From contig CAKREY010000007.1 in the NCBI GenBank assembly GCA_934318045.1, forward strand, positions 1 to 64,000: a stretch of DNA of 64,000 nt, in the 5' to 3' direction. Shown here in pieces: positions 35,612 through 44,775 of this stretch. Every line of letters begins with the position of its first letter. Position 1 is the stretch's first letter. The notes beneath the pieces are model-generated. The model was not told the DNA's origin. It saw only the letters and a program-made list of their open reading frames with translations, and made no database searches. Source of the DNA: Coprococcus_C sp934318045 (GTDB lineage Bacteria > Bacillota > Clostridia > Lachnospirales > Lachnospiraceae). Position numbers and translations under genes: made by a program.

Positions 35612-37294
35612 ATGGAAGATATGTCAAAATCTAAAAGAAAAAAGTTAAGTTTCTTATCCGTGATTATCATGATTGGAAGCATACCATTACTTACTTCAAT
35701 CCTGATTCTAACAATTTTTTCCACTTCGAAAATGAAAGATGAATTGGAAAGCAGTACATTTTCCAGACTCAAGGCGTGTGCGATCTCAGTACAGAAATAT
35801 TTTGAGTGGGATGTCCGCGAAGATATTCTATGTAAAGATGATGTCAGCTATGAATTTATTGATTCTTTGAAGAAAGATGATATCGAGCTTACGTTTTTTG
35901 CCAACGATACGCGGTATATCACGTCGATTAAGGATGAGAATGGTACCCGCGTGGAAGGCACAAAAGCGGACCCGGCGATATGGGAAATAATCAAAACCGG
36001 CAAAGATTATCGTGCAGAGAATGTAAATATCGCCGGAAAAAAATTCTATGTATATTATACGCCGGTATGCTCCGATGATGGCACGGTTATCGGAATGGGC
36101 TTTGCAGGCGAGCAAATGACAACAGTCGAACAGGTGCAGCGCGATATGACAAAAAAATCAGCATTGATTGCTATCATACTTGCGGCTATCTACCTTGGCA
36201 TCCTGGTTGTTCTTGCGCTTAAGATCCGGAAGTCACTGGCGAAGACAACAGCACATATTGAACGGATTGCGAACGGAAGTATTTCAGAAGACGTGGAAGG
36301 ATCTTCAGCAATTGCGGAGATTGATACGTTGATTGATTCCTCAAAGGTTCTTAAGGAAAAACTGAATAATATTGTGACGAGCGTAAATGATCATGTCGTG
36401 AATCTGCAGCAGGATACATCTTCCCTGAATGAGCGCGCCGATTTCAGTAATGAGGGTGCCGGACAGATCAGCCAGGCGATGGAGGAATTGTCTGTGACCG
36501 CGGTGACACTGGCAGATAATGTGCAGGATGTCAACGCGAAGTCCATCGAGATGGGAAATGCAATCACGGATATCGATAATGATGTGCAGGTATTAAGTGC
36601 AAATTCCGAGCAGATGGGCAAGGCGAACAGCACAGCAACCAAGTCCATGGAGACTGTACTGGACAGCTCCAATCAATCGGCGGAAATTATCGGTCGGATT
36701 ACGAATCAGATTGAAGAGACAAACCAGGCGATTCTGTCAATCAATGAGGCAGTCAACCTGATTATGGATATTACCGGACAGACAAGTCTGCTTGCGTTAA
36801 ATGCATCGATCGAAGCAGCACGTGCCGGACAGTCGGGAAGCGGATTTGCTGTTGTGGCAAGTGAGATCAAGAAGCTGGCAGAACAGAGTGCCGAGGGTGT
36901 GGATACGATCAAACAGGTGGCTGACAATATCTTTGCGAAATCAAATGAATGTGTGAGTATGGTACGTGATGTGCAGACATTGCTCGGAAAAGAGCGGGAT
37001 GATATCTCTGCAACATGCAGCAGTTTTGCAACACTCAGCAAGACGATTAGTGACAATATTGTGGCGGTGTCCCGAATCAGTGAGAAATCAAAGCAGCTTG
37101 ATGGTATCAAGCAGTCCATCATAGCAAATATTACTGATCTCAGTGCGATTTCTGAAGAAAATGCGGCAAGCAACGAGGAAGTATCTGCCAATGTTACAAG
37201 TATTGCCGAAGCAATCGATCAGATGAACACGGCAACCGGACATGTCAGCAAGGTGTCGGATGAACTGGCAGAAATGATGAAGTATTTTGAATAA
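35612..37294 (+). CDS. Methyl-accepting chemotaxis protein
   Basis: 560 residues. Spans at about 13-35 and 185-205 enclose a single Cache-like sensor of about 150 residues (FFANDTRYITSIKDENG...YVYYTPVCSDDG). A HAMP segment follows, then the cytoplasmic signalling domain with the conserved tip DITGQTSLLALNASIEAARAG. It would signal to CheA/CheW, which are not encoded here. It is a single-gene unit ending in a perfect terminator. MSKSKRKK at 35621 is an alternative start with a nearer purine-rich site. Confidence 0.92.
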   Translation: MEDMSKSKRKKLSFLSVIIMIGSIPLLTSILILTIFSTSKMKDELESSTFSRLKACAISVQKYFEWDVREDILCKDDVSYEFIDSLKKDDIELTFFANDTRYITSIKDENGTRVEGTKADPAIWEIIKTGKDYRAENVNIAGKKFYVYYTPVCSDDGTVIGMGFAGEQMTTVEQVQRDMTKKSALIAIILAAIYLGILVVLALKIRKSLAKTTAHIERIANGSISEDVEGSSAIAEIDTLIDSSKVLKEKLNNIVTSVNDHVVNLQQDTSSLNERADFSNEGAGQISQAMEELSVTAVTLADNVQDVNAKSIEMGNAITDIDNDVQVLSANSEQMGKANSTATKSMETVLDSSNQSAEIIGRITNQIEETNQAILSINEAVNLIMDITGQTSLLALNASIEAARAGQSGSGFAVVASEIKKLAEQSAEGVDTIKQVADNIFAKSNECVSMVRDVQTLLGKERDDISATCSSFATLSKTISDNIVAVSRISEKSKQLDGIKQSIIANITDLSAISEENAASNEEVSANVTSIAEAIDQMNTATGHVSKVSDELAEMMKYFE

Positions 37295-37307
37295 ATAAAT
37301 ATATTTG

Positions 37308-37338
37308 GAGAACCTGAATCTTCAGGTTCTCTTTTTTA
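37308..37338 (+). terminator. Terminator of the chemoreceptor gene
   Basis: Perfect eleven-pair stem GAGAACCTGAA/TTCAGGTTCTC, loop TC, followed by TTTTTT. Confidence 0.93.
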
Positions 37339-37359
37339 TGTTCAAGATTAAAATACTAC

Positions 37360-37390
37360 TTGACATATAATACTATGTGTCGTATAGTAT
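37360..37390 (+). promoter_or_regulatory. PadR promoter with overlapping palindromic operator
   Basis: TTGACA (37360-37365), 17-bp spacer, TATAGT (37383-37388). The inverted repeat ATACTAT (37370-37376) and ATAGTAT (37384-37390), 7-bp spacer, covers the spacer and -10 box. This suggests autorepression by the PadR protein encoded at 37412. Confidence 0.75.
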
Positions 37391-37411
37391 GTGACATAAG
37401 GAGGTATACAT

Positions 37412-37747
37412 ATGGATATTCAATTAAAACGAGGCATGTTGGATGTATGCGTGCTGGCGGCTATCAAAGATGAAGATTCCTATGGATATCAGATCATCAA
37501 AGATATGAAACCGTATGTGACGATTTCGGAGTCGACGCTGTATCCGATTTTACGACGATTAGAAGCAAATGCGTATCTGACGGTACAATCGGTGGAACAC
37601 AATGGACGACTTCGGAAATATTATCATATTACAGACGCAGGACGGGCGCGAATCGATGAGTTTAAGGCTGAATGGAAGGAACTAGAATCCATCTATCGGT
37701 TTATCGTTCGGGAAGAACCTATGAAGGAGGCAGAGAAACATGAATAA
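37412..37747 (+). CDS. PadR-family transcriptional regulator
   Basis: 111 residues: winged helix with YGYQIIKDMKPYVTISESTLYPILRRLEANAYL, then a dimerising helix. Such regulators repress envelope-stress or multidrug genes. AAGGAGG precedes the ATG. It overlaps the next gene by 8 bp. Confidence 0.92.
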   Translation: MDIQLKRGMLDVCVLAAIKDEDSYGYQIIKDMKPYVTISESTLYPILRRLEANAYLTVQSVEHNGRLRKYYHITDAGRARIDEFKAEWKELESIYRFIVREEPMKEAEKHE

Positions 37748-38333
37748 ACAGGAATATTTGTCGGCAATCCGGGTGCGGATTCCGAAGATGCCGACGGAAG
37801 ATATGGAGCGGTTCATCGCTTATTACAGTGAGATGATTGATGACCGGATGGAAGATGGCATGATGGAGGAAGAGGCGGTTGCCACGATGGATGCACCGGA
37901 TGACGCGGTGGATCAGATTCTGGAAGATACGCCACTTAGCAAAATCGTTAAGCAGAAGATCAAACCGACGCATCGCCTGCGTGCATGGGAGATTGTTCTG
38001 ATTGTACTTGGTTCTCCGGTCTGGGTGCCGCTTCTGCTTACAGCCGGAATTCTGGTATTAAGTATGTTAGTTGTTGTATTTTCACTATTGATTACATTTT
38101 ATGCAGTAGTCATATCAGCAGCAGTCGCGGGAATTGCGGGAGTTTTAGCTGTGGTTCCATTCCTGATGATTAGCAATGTTCCGGCAGCGGTATTTATGCT
38201 TGGGTGCGGATTCGCAGGTGTCGGACTTACGATTCTGTTCTTTGTCGCAGTGAAGCCGGTAACGGTTGGATTCTGGAATCTGTGTAAGGCAGCTGTGAGC
38301 GGCATCAAAAGAAAGTTCGTAAAGGAGGGCTAA
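37740..38333 (+). CDS. DUF1700 membrane protein (HAAS domain)
   Basis: 197 residues. The N-terminal helical HAAS-type domain (MNKQEYLSAIRVRIPKMPTEDMERFIAYYSEMIDD) is typically paired with PadR regulators and may bind them. Four membrane spans follow (from about residue 85). Located between PadR and a DUF4097 protein, as in many Firmicutes. Confidence 0.85.
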   Translation: MNKQEYLSAIRVRIPKMPTEDMERFIAYYSEMIDDRMEDGMMEEEAVATMDAPDDAVDQILEDTPLSKIVKQKIKPTHRLRAWEIVLIVLGSPVWVPLLLTAGILVLSMLVVVFSLLITFYAVVISAAVAGIAGVLAVVPFLMISNVPAAVFMLGCGFAGVGLTILFFVAVKPVTVGFWNLCKAAVSGIKRKFVKEG

Positions 38334-38336
38334 GAT

Positions 38337-39215
38337 ATGAGCAAAACTAAAAAAGCGGTCATCATTGGTTCCGTGCTAGTCGGTATCGGTGTGATTATAG
38401 GATTTATCGGAATTGCAATAGGTGGATTTAAGTTTCCGAATGGAGCGGTCGATCTGACCACGATGAAAGCACTTCATGCCGAGAAGAAAACCGTGCAGAT
38501 TGTGGATGCATTTGATAAAATAGAGATAGCCGGAGCAGGCAGCATGGATATCGAGATCTGCAAATCAAAGACCGGTAAGAATTATGTGGAGTATTATGAT
38601 ACAGATGATTGGACGAGCCATGTGGATGTGAAGGACCATGTGCTGAAATTCACAACGGACGACAAGGGCAAACATAAGGCGATTGTGTCACTGGGATTCG
38701 GAAAAGATACGGCGGCGCGGTTGTATCTGGCAGATGCGGAATACAAAGAAATCTCTGTAACAACCTTGAGCGGATATGTTACAATTCAGGATGTGAATGC
38801 AGAAACTGTAAATGTATCTGCATCCAGTGGAGATCTATATATGAAGAATATAAATGCCCCGGATTCCATTATGGCAACATCTTCTTCCGCAGATATTGAT
38901 CTGGAAAATGCAACAGCAAAACAGATAGAACTTGGAGCTAATAGTGGAGATATTGAGATGCAGGATATAACCGCAGAAAGCTTGCGTATGTCGACGTCCA
39001 GCGGAGACATAGATCTGGAGAGCTGTGATGCCGAGAAATTCGATATCACAACATCGAGCGGTGATGTCGATATGGAGATTGCAGCGGGACGCACATATCG
39101 GTTTGAGACGAAAACCAATAGCGGAGCTGTGGATGTTCCGGATGGAGATGCGGATTCCGACTATCTGTGCAAGATTGTAACATTGAGTGGAGATGTGGAT
39201 GTGAAGCAGAAGTAG
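38337..39215 (+). CDS. DUF4097-family surface or periplasmic beta-repeat protein
   Basis: 292 residues. One N-terminal span, then repeating strands ending in SGDI/SGDV (SSGDIDLES, SSGDVDMEI, LSGDVDVKQ), the beta-solenoid pattern of DUF4097. It is commonly linked to PadR-DUF1700 genes and envelope stress. Only 3 bp separate it from the DUF1700 gene. Confidence 0.88.
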   Translation: MSKTKKAVIIGSVLVGIGVIIGFIGIAIGGFKFPNGAVDLTTMKALHAEKKTVQIVDAFDKIEIAGAGSMDIEICKSKTGKNYVEYYDTDDWTSHVDVKDHVLKFTTDDKGKHKAIVSLGFGKDTAARLYLADAEYKEISVTTLSGYVTIQDVNAETVNVSASSGDLYMKNINAPDSIMATSSSADIDLENATAKQIELGANSGDIEMQDITAESLRMSTSSGDIDLESCDAEKFDITTSSGDVDMEIAAGRTYRFETKTNSGAVDVPDGDADSDYLCKIVTLSGDVDVKQK

Positions 39216-39223
39216 AGGTATAT

Positions 39224-39886
39224 ATGTTAGATATCATTATAGTAGAGGATAATCATGAAATCGGCGAGCTGCTTTCGGATTTTCTGCGGAAAGAAAATTA
39301 TATTGTGAGCGTTGCAAAGGATGGCGAGGCTGCATTGGAGCTTTTTGAACGGTACGGAGCGAAGCTTGTGATCTTAGATCTGATGCTGCCGGGGATGGAT
39401 GGCTTTGCGGTCTGCTCCAAGATTCGAGAGACATCCAATGCACATATTCTGATTGTGAGTGCCAAGACAGAAAAGAACGACAAATTAAAAGGCTTGAATC
39501 TGGGTGCTGACGATTACATTGAAAAGCCTTACGATATGGATATCCTGCTCGCGAAGATTCATGGTATCTTCAAACGCAAATATGCACAGGAGGAATTGAT
39601 CTCCGGAACGATCCGGCTGAATACGGCGACACAGACGATTTATGTTGCAGATCAAAAGGTTGATTCCACAGCGAAGGAATTTGAGCTATTAAAATTACTG
39701 ATGGAAAATAAAGGCGTGACACTGAAAAAAGAATATTTGTTCCGCACGATCTGGGGCAGCGACAGTGAATCGGAGATGCAGACACTGACGGTACATATTA
39801 AGTGGCTCAGACAGAAAATAGAGAAAGATCCAAAACATCCGGAGCACATTATCACGGAATGGGGAACGGGGTATCGGTTTGAATAA
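39224..39886 (+). CDS. OmpR-family response regulator
   Basis: 220 residues from 39224 (MLDIIIVEDNHE); a longer frame from 39167 overlaps the previous gene and is rejected. Receiver Asp in LVILDLMLPGMDG, then a winged helix with TVHIKWLRQKIE. It overlaps the kinase gene by 8 bp and probably controls the ABC genes downstream. Confidence 0.93.
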   Translation: MLDIIIVEDNHEIGELLSDFLRKENYIVSVAKDGEAALELFERYGAKLVILDLMLPGMDGFAVCSKIRETSNAHILIVSAKTEKNDKLKGLNLGADDYIEKPYDMDILLAKIHGIFKRKYAQEELISGTIRLNTATQTIYVADQKVDSTAKEFELLKLLMENKGVTLKKEYLFRTIWGSDSESEMQTLTVHIKWLRQKIEKDPKHPEHIITEWGTGYRFE

Positions 39887-41102
39887 ATATCGTAGATTTG
39901 TAATAATTTTCTTATTGTTGGAAATCTGCCTGATAGGAATTTGCAATCTTTTTGTGGTACAAGCTCTGAAATCCAAGGATGAATATTCGTACCGGGTGGA
40001 TGTGGCACGATGTGTACAGGAGCTGGAAACAGGAATTCCTTTGGAACAGATTAAGTTGTCAGATTATCCGACACTTACACGGGTAAGCATTTTTGATGCG
40101 CAGGAAGTGTGCAACGAAGAGTACCGTGTGGAGAAAGTGCAGGGAAAGCTGTATCGGTTTTGTTACAGACGCACGGTGCAGTACGGAAGTATATGGAAAC
40201 TGAATCTGGCGCTGGGTGCGTTGTGGATCTGTACAGCGGCATTTCTGATACTGCTCGGAAGAAAACTGGTTCGTCCGTTTGCGTCGATGGAAGGACTTAC
40301 AACAGAACTTGCAAAAGGGAATCTGTCCGTACCAATCAAGGCAGAAAAAAGCCGTTTCTTCGGAAAATTCCTGTGGAGTCTGGATATGCTGCGGGAAAAG
40401 CTGGAGGCGGACAAGTTAAGAAGGCTGGAGCTGGAGAAAGAGAAGAAGACACTCTTATTGTCGTTGTCGCATGACATACGCACACCGCTTTCGGCGATTG
40501 AATTATACACGCAGGCACTGGAGGAAAATCTGTATGAAAATGAAGAAAAAAGGCAGCAGGCGATTGGCGGGATTCGCAAAAACACAGAGACAATTAAGAA
40601 ATATGTAGGCGAGATCTCGGAAGCGGCACGGGAAGATTTCCTGAAGCTGGACGTGCAGCACGGGGAGTTTTATCTGTCGCAGATGATGCAGGCGTTGAAA
40701 CTCTATTACAAAGAAAAATTCGCGGATTTACATACAGACTTTCAGATGGAGTCCTTTGCAGATTGTCTGTTATATGGCGATCTGGACCGGGCAGTTGAAG
40801 TGGGACAGAATGTGCTTGAGAATGCAATCAAATATGGCGATGGAAAATACGTGCATATTTCTTTTTCCGAGGAAGAAGACCACAGCCTGATTACGATTGA
40901 AAATTCCGGGGATGGTCTCGAAGAAGAGGAACTGCCACATATTTTTGATGCGTTTTATCGTGGAAGTAATCACGCAGGTGTCCGCGGAAGCGGATTGGGC
41001 TTATATATCTGTAAGGAACTGCTTCACAAGATGGATGGAGATATCTATGCAAAGACACCGGAAACAGGCTTTGCAGTCACGATTGTACTTAGAAAAATGT
41101 AG
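39879..41102 (+). CDS. Sensor histidine kinase
   Basis: 407 residues, TTG start inside the end of the regulator gene. Two spans (about 5-27 and 108-128) with an 80-residue external loop, HAMP, then the H box SHDIRTPLSAIELY near residue 197 and a catalytic domain (NVLENAIKYGDG, GSGLGLYICKELL). It partners the regulator before it. Confidence 0.92.
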   Translation: MNKYRRFVIIFLLLEICLIGICNLFVVQALKSKDEYSYRVDVARCVQELETGIPLEQIKLSDYPTLTRVSIFDAQEVCNEEYRVEKVQGKLYRFCYRRTVQYGSIWKLNLALGALWICTAAFLILLGRKLVRPFASMEGLTTELAKGNLSVPIKAEKSRFFGKFLWSLDMLREKLEADKLRRLELEKEKKTLLLSLSHDIRTPLSAIELYTQALEENLYENEEKRQQAIGGIRKNTETIKKYVGEISEAAREDFLKLDVQHGEFYLSQMMQALKLYYKEKFADLHTDFQMESFADCLLYGDLDRAVEVGQNVLENAIKYGDGKYVHISFSEEEDHSLITIENSGDGLEEEELPHIFDAFYRGSNHAGVRGSGLGLYICKELLHKMDGDIYAKTPETGFAVTIVLRKM

Positions 41103-41187
41103 GAAATTCCTGCATTTTTCTTTTTTAAGGATTATTTAATAATTTCCCTGTTATGATTGAGCCATAAACAAGGAAAGGGGCAGATTT

Positions 41188-43551
41188 ATGTACTGGAATA
41201 TCTTAAAGCGGGATATCAAACGGAAAAAGACGATGAATGTGATCCTGTTATTGTTCACAATTCTGGCAGCGGTTTTTGTTGCGAGTGGTCTGAACAATGT
41301 GGTCACTGTTATGAATGGGACAGATTATTTTTTTGAAAAAGCCGGGATCAAAGATTATGTGTTGTTCACACAGAATGGGGATGGCGGCGTAGAGCAGATC
41401 CTGAAAACATCGGGATGTGTAAAGGATTACAGCATGGAAAAATGTATCTGGGGAACGAATGGAGATGTCACATATCAGGGCGAGAAACTGAAGGTAAAGA
41501 ACAATACTTTGTTGATACAATCGCTGGATACGACGCAGTTTCATTATTTTCTCGAAGATAACCAGGAGCTGACGGAGATTGCGGACGGAGAAATCTATAT
41601 TACTGCTGGAAGTTTTGCAAGAAATGATATGCACGTCGGAGATACGATCCGGATTCAAATGAAAAACACAGACAAGACATTTCGCGTAGCGGGCGAAATC
41701 AAAGATGCGCTGCTTGGTTCTGACCTTATGGGAAATACAAGATTTCTGCTCAGCGAAAATGATTTCAAAGCGTATGAAGCGGACAAATCGTTGGAACCTT
41801 ATCTTGGGAGAATCTTTCAGGTGGAGACGGATGATACAGGGACACTTTCGGCGGAATTGGCAAGCGCAACCAATATATTGTTTTCTTCAGAGAGAGCTAC
41901 AATCCGCCTGTCGTATGTTATGGATATGATTCTGGCGATGCTTGTGCTTGTGCTGAGTATCTGCCTGATTATTGTATCCTTCGTGATTTTGAAATTTGTG
42001 ATTACATTTTCCATCCGGGAGGAATTTCGCGAGATTGGCGTGATGAAGGCAATCGGTATCCGAAATGCGAAGATACGGCGCCTGTATATAGTGAAATATC
42101 TGGCAATGGCAATCGTTGGCGGAATAGTCGGATTTTTCGTGAGCATCCCATTTGGCAATCTGCTGATCGCATCTGTCTCGAAAAAGATGGTGCTTGGCAA
42201 TGAGGGTGGATATCTCTTTAATGCAATCGGCGTGTTGGCTGTGATTGGTCTGATGGTTGGATTTGCGTATCTTTGCACAGGAAAGGTCAGAAAGCTGACA
42301 CCGGTTGACGCGATACGAAACGGACAGACGGGAGAACGGTATCACAAAAAAACGATATACCGGTTAAGTAAAAGTCGCGCGCGTACACCATTTTATATGG
42401 CACTGAATGATATATTGAGTGCACCACGCCGGTTTATTACAATCGTGCTGCCATTTTTTATCTGCTCGGTATTTATGCTTGGCGTTGTGATGGTGACATC
42501 GACGATGCAGAGTAAGAGTATGATCACCTGTTTTGGAAAGGAGTCGGATATCTATATCACAGATCCTAAAATGATGAAACCGGTTCTTGTGGATAAGGAT
42601 CAAGAGCCCGTCCTGCAGGAGAACTATCATGTGATTGCGGATGAGTTGGAAGCTGCAGGTATGCCGGTGGATAAGGTAAGCATGGAAGTCTGGTATAAGT
42701 ATGCCTGTGAGGCAAATGGAAAGTTATATTCTGTGTTATTCCAGCAGAATACAGAGACGCATACGACGGATTATACATATGAGAAGGGAACGCCACCACA
42801 AAATGCGTATGAGATTGCCATTACGCCAATGATTGCCGACCAGCTTGGCGTGGATATCGGAGATACAGTTACGATTGATTTTGGAACGGAGAAACGGGAC
42901 TGTGTTGTGACAGCGTTATTTCAGACGATGAATCAGTTAGGGAAGGTCGGACGGCTCCACGAAGAGGCACCGACTTCAATGAAGTATTCGACGACTATAA
43001 CGGGCTTTCAGGTTGATTTTTCAGATCATCCAGACGAAAAGGAGATTCGGACGCGCGTAAAGAAAATCAAGGAACTATGTGGAATTACCGGAGTGTTTGA
43101 TGCTGCGGGATATTGCGTAGATTGCATGGGCGTTGGGGATACAATGGATACAGTCTGTCTGCTGCTTTTGGCGATAACAGGAATCGTCGTTATTCTCGTG
43201 ACGGTTTTGATGGAACGGTCATTTATATCTACGGAACATGGTCAGATTGCTCTTTTGAAAGCAATTGGATTTTCCAATCGAAGCATCTTCTGGTGGCATG
43301 TAATACGGTTCATGCTAGTTGCAGGGTTTGCAGAAATCCTTGCAGTTGTACTGACCAGACCAATTACGAAACTGTGGTGTGATCCGATCTGGGCGATGAT
43401 GGGAGCGACAAATGTAGATTATTATTTCAGTCCGGTAAGAATCATCCTGATCTATCCGGGGATCGTGCTTGCGATTACATGGATTGCAGTCAGCGTGACC
43501 GCATTTCATATACGCAGAATTCGTGGCACAGACATTGTAAATGTAGAGTAG
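41188..43551 (+). CDS. ABC transporter permease, FtsX type
   Basis: 787 residues. One N-terminal span, an external domain of about 220 residues, three spans (around 250-385), a second external domain, and a last set of three or four spans. Two FtsX/MacB-like cores (EIGVMKAIGIRNAKIRRLY and GQIALLKAIGFSNRSIFWW) mark the duplicated permease. Together with the ATPase it probably forms a mechanotransmission or peptide-detoxification transporter controlled by the adjacent two-component system. Confidence 0.88.
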   Translation: MYWNILKRDIKRKKTMNVILLLFTILAAVFVASGLNNVVTVMNGTDYFFEKAGIKDYVLFTQNGDGGVEQILKTSGCVKDYSMEKCIWGTNGDVTYQGEKLKVKNNTLLIQSLDTTQFHYFLEDNQELTEIADGEIYITAGSFARNDMHVGDTIRIQMKNTDKTFRVAGEIKDALLGSDLMGNTRFLLSENDFKAYEADKSLEPYLGRIFQVETDDTGTLSAELASATNILFSSERATIRLSYVMDMILAMLVLVLSICLIIVSFVILKFVITFSIREEFREIGVMKAIGIRNAKIRRLYIVKYLAMAIVGGIVGFFVSIPFGNLLIASVSKKMVLGNEGGYLFNAIGVLAVIGLMVGFAYLCTGKVRKLTPVDAIRNGQTGERYHKKTIYRLSKSRARTPFYMALNDILSAPRRFITIVLPFFICSVFMLGVVMVTSTMQSKSMITCFGKESDIYITDPKMMKPVLVDKDQEPVLQENYHVIADELEAAGMPVDKVSMEVWYKYACEANGKLYSVLFQQNTETHTTDYTYEKGTPPQNAYEIAITPMIADQLGVDIGDTVTIDFGTEKRDCVVTALFQTMNQLGKVGRLHEEAPTSMKYSTTITGFQVDFSDHPDEKEIRTRVKKIKELCGITGVFDAAGYCVDCMGVGDTMDTVCLLLLAITGIVVILVTVLMERSFISTEHGQIALLKAIGFSNRSIFWWHVIRFMLVAGFAEILAVVLTRPITKLWCDPIWAMMGATNVDYYFSPVRIILIYPGIVLAITWIAVSVTAFHIRRIRGTDIVNVE

Positions 43552-43590
43552 GAGTGCACTTGGAAAATGAAATTGGAAAGGGTATAAATT

Positions 43591-44355
43591 ATGGCGAATA
43601 TATTGGAAGTAAAAGATTTGTGCAAAACATATGTGATTGACAAGCGGCAGAATAATGTTCTTCGAAATGTGAACTTTGAAGTGGAAGAGGGCGATATGGT
43701 AGCAATCATGGGACCTTCTGGTTCCGGAAAGTCTACACTGCTTTATTCGGTATCGGGTATGGATGTGCCGACAAGCGGAACGGTTTGCTTTGCAGGCAGG
43801 GATATTGCGAAGCTGTCACAGACGGAGCTTGCGAAGGTGCGGCTGGATGAGATGGGATTTATCTTCCAGCAGATGTATATGATGAAGAATCTGACAATAT
43901 TGGATAATATTCTGCTTCCGGCAATGGAGAGTAAAAAGGATGAGAGGTCGCGCGCCAAGAAGGTTGCATTTGCGGAAGAACTGATGCGGAAACTGTCAAT
44001 CATAGAGGTGGCAGACAATGATATCAATGAGGTTTCCGGGGGACAACTGCAGCGGGCGTGTATCTGCAGAAGCATGGTGAATCATCCGAAGCTTCTTTTT
44101 GCAGATGAACCGACCGGTGCATTGAACCGGGCTGCCTCAACAGAGGTTATGGATGCACTTGGGAAGCTGAATCGTGAAGGAACGACGATTATGATGGTAA
44201 CGCATGATGCCAAGGTTGCATCCTGCTGCAAGAGAGTCTTATATATATTGGATGGAACAATCAAAGGGGAATACAAAGCCCCGGAGGATGAGAATTTATC
44301 GGATGCAGACCGCGAACGCAGGTTACAGAATTGGCTGCTGGATCTAGGGTGGTAG
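43591..44355 (+). CDS. ABC transporter ATPase, MacB/LolD type
   Basis: 254 residues. Walker A GPSGSGKST, signature VSGGQLQRACICRS, Walker B LLFADEPTGALN, switch MVTHDAKVA. This subfamily pairs with FtsX-type permeases such as the preceding gene. A C-terminal extension of about 25 residues follows the usual end. Confidence 0.93.
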   Translation: MANILEVKDLCKTYVIDKRQNNVLRNVNFEVEEGDMVAIMGPSGSGKSTLLYSVSGMDVPTSGTVCFAGRDIAKLSQTELAKVRLDEMGFIFQQMYMMKNLTILDNILLPAMESKKDERSRAKKVAFAEELMRKLSIIEVADNDINEVSGGQLQRACICRSMVNHPKLLFADEPTGALNRAASTEVMDALGKLNREGTTIMMVTHDAKVASCCKRVLYILDGTIKGEYKAPEDENLSDADRERRLQNWLLDLGW

Positions 44356-44364
44356 AGTTAGAAG

Positions 44365-44394
44365 AGCAGATATCATAAGGTATCTGCTTTTTTA
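44365..44394 (+). terminator. Terminator of the PadR-ABC locus
   Basis: Stem AGCAGATA/TATCTGCT, loop TCATAAGG, T run. Confidence 0.85.
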
Positions 44395-44510
44395 TTTGAC
44401 GCGCGATATAAAAATAAATATACTTAGGAATGGAATCTATTTGACGCACGACAAATAAACATAAAGGAATCAATAGTTAAGATGAGCAAACAAAAGAGAA
44501 AAATATTGCG

Positions 44511-44633
44511 ACGAGTCACAAGCCGGCACTTATTGGCTTGGGCGTGGCAGTCAGTTATAAATGGAAACACAACACATTTTTGAGCATCCTGCTTGGAACA
44601 GTCTGTTATATGGTGCTTCTGCGGATTTTCTAG
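44511..44633 (+). pseudogene. C-terminal remnant of an AzlD-type branched-chain amino acid exporter subunit
   Basis: A frame without start codon encodes KPALIGLGVAVSYKW followed by KHNTFLSILLGTVCYMVLL and ends at TAG (44631). The NTxLSIxxGTxxYMxL pattern is the C-terminus of AzlD proteins. There is no upstream azlC or azlD body; a stop lies in frame at 44478. Two diverged direct repeats beginning TTTGACGC (44395 and 44440) precede it. Probably what is left after a deletion. Confidence 0.6.
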
Positions 44634-44775
44634 TTCGCGCATAAAAAATGGCTAAAAATCAGGGGTTGCAACCATCGGTTGACAAATTGTCCGTGCGGCT
44701 TTCTTGTGTGCAACGGAGAAAATTCGTACGATAAGAACATCAAATATGCCATGCGGATGGCAGGAGGAGGCGCTT

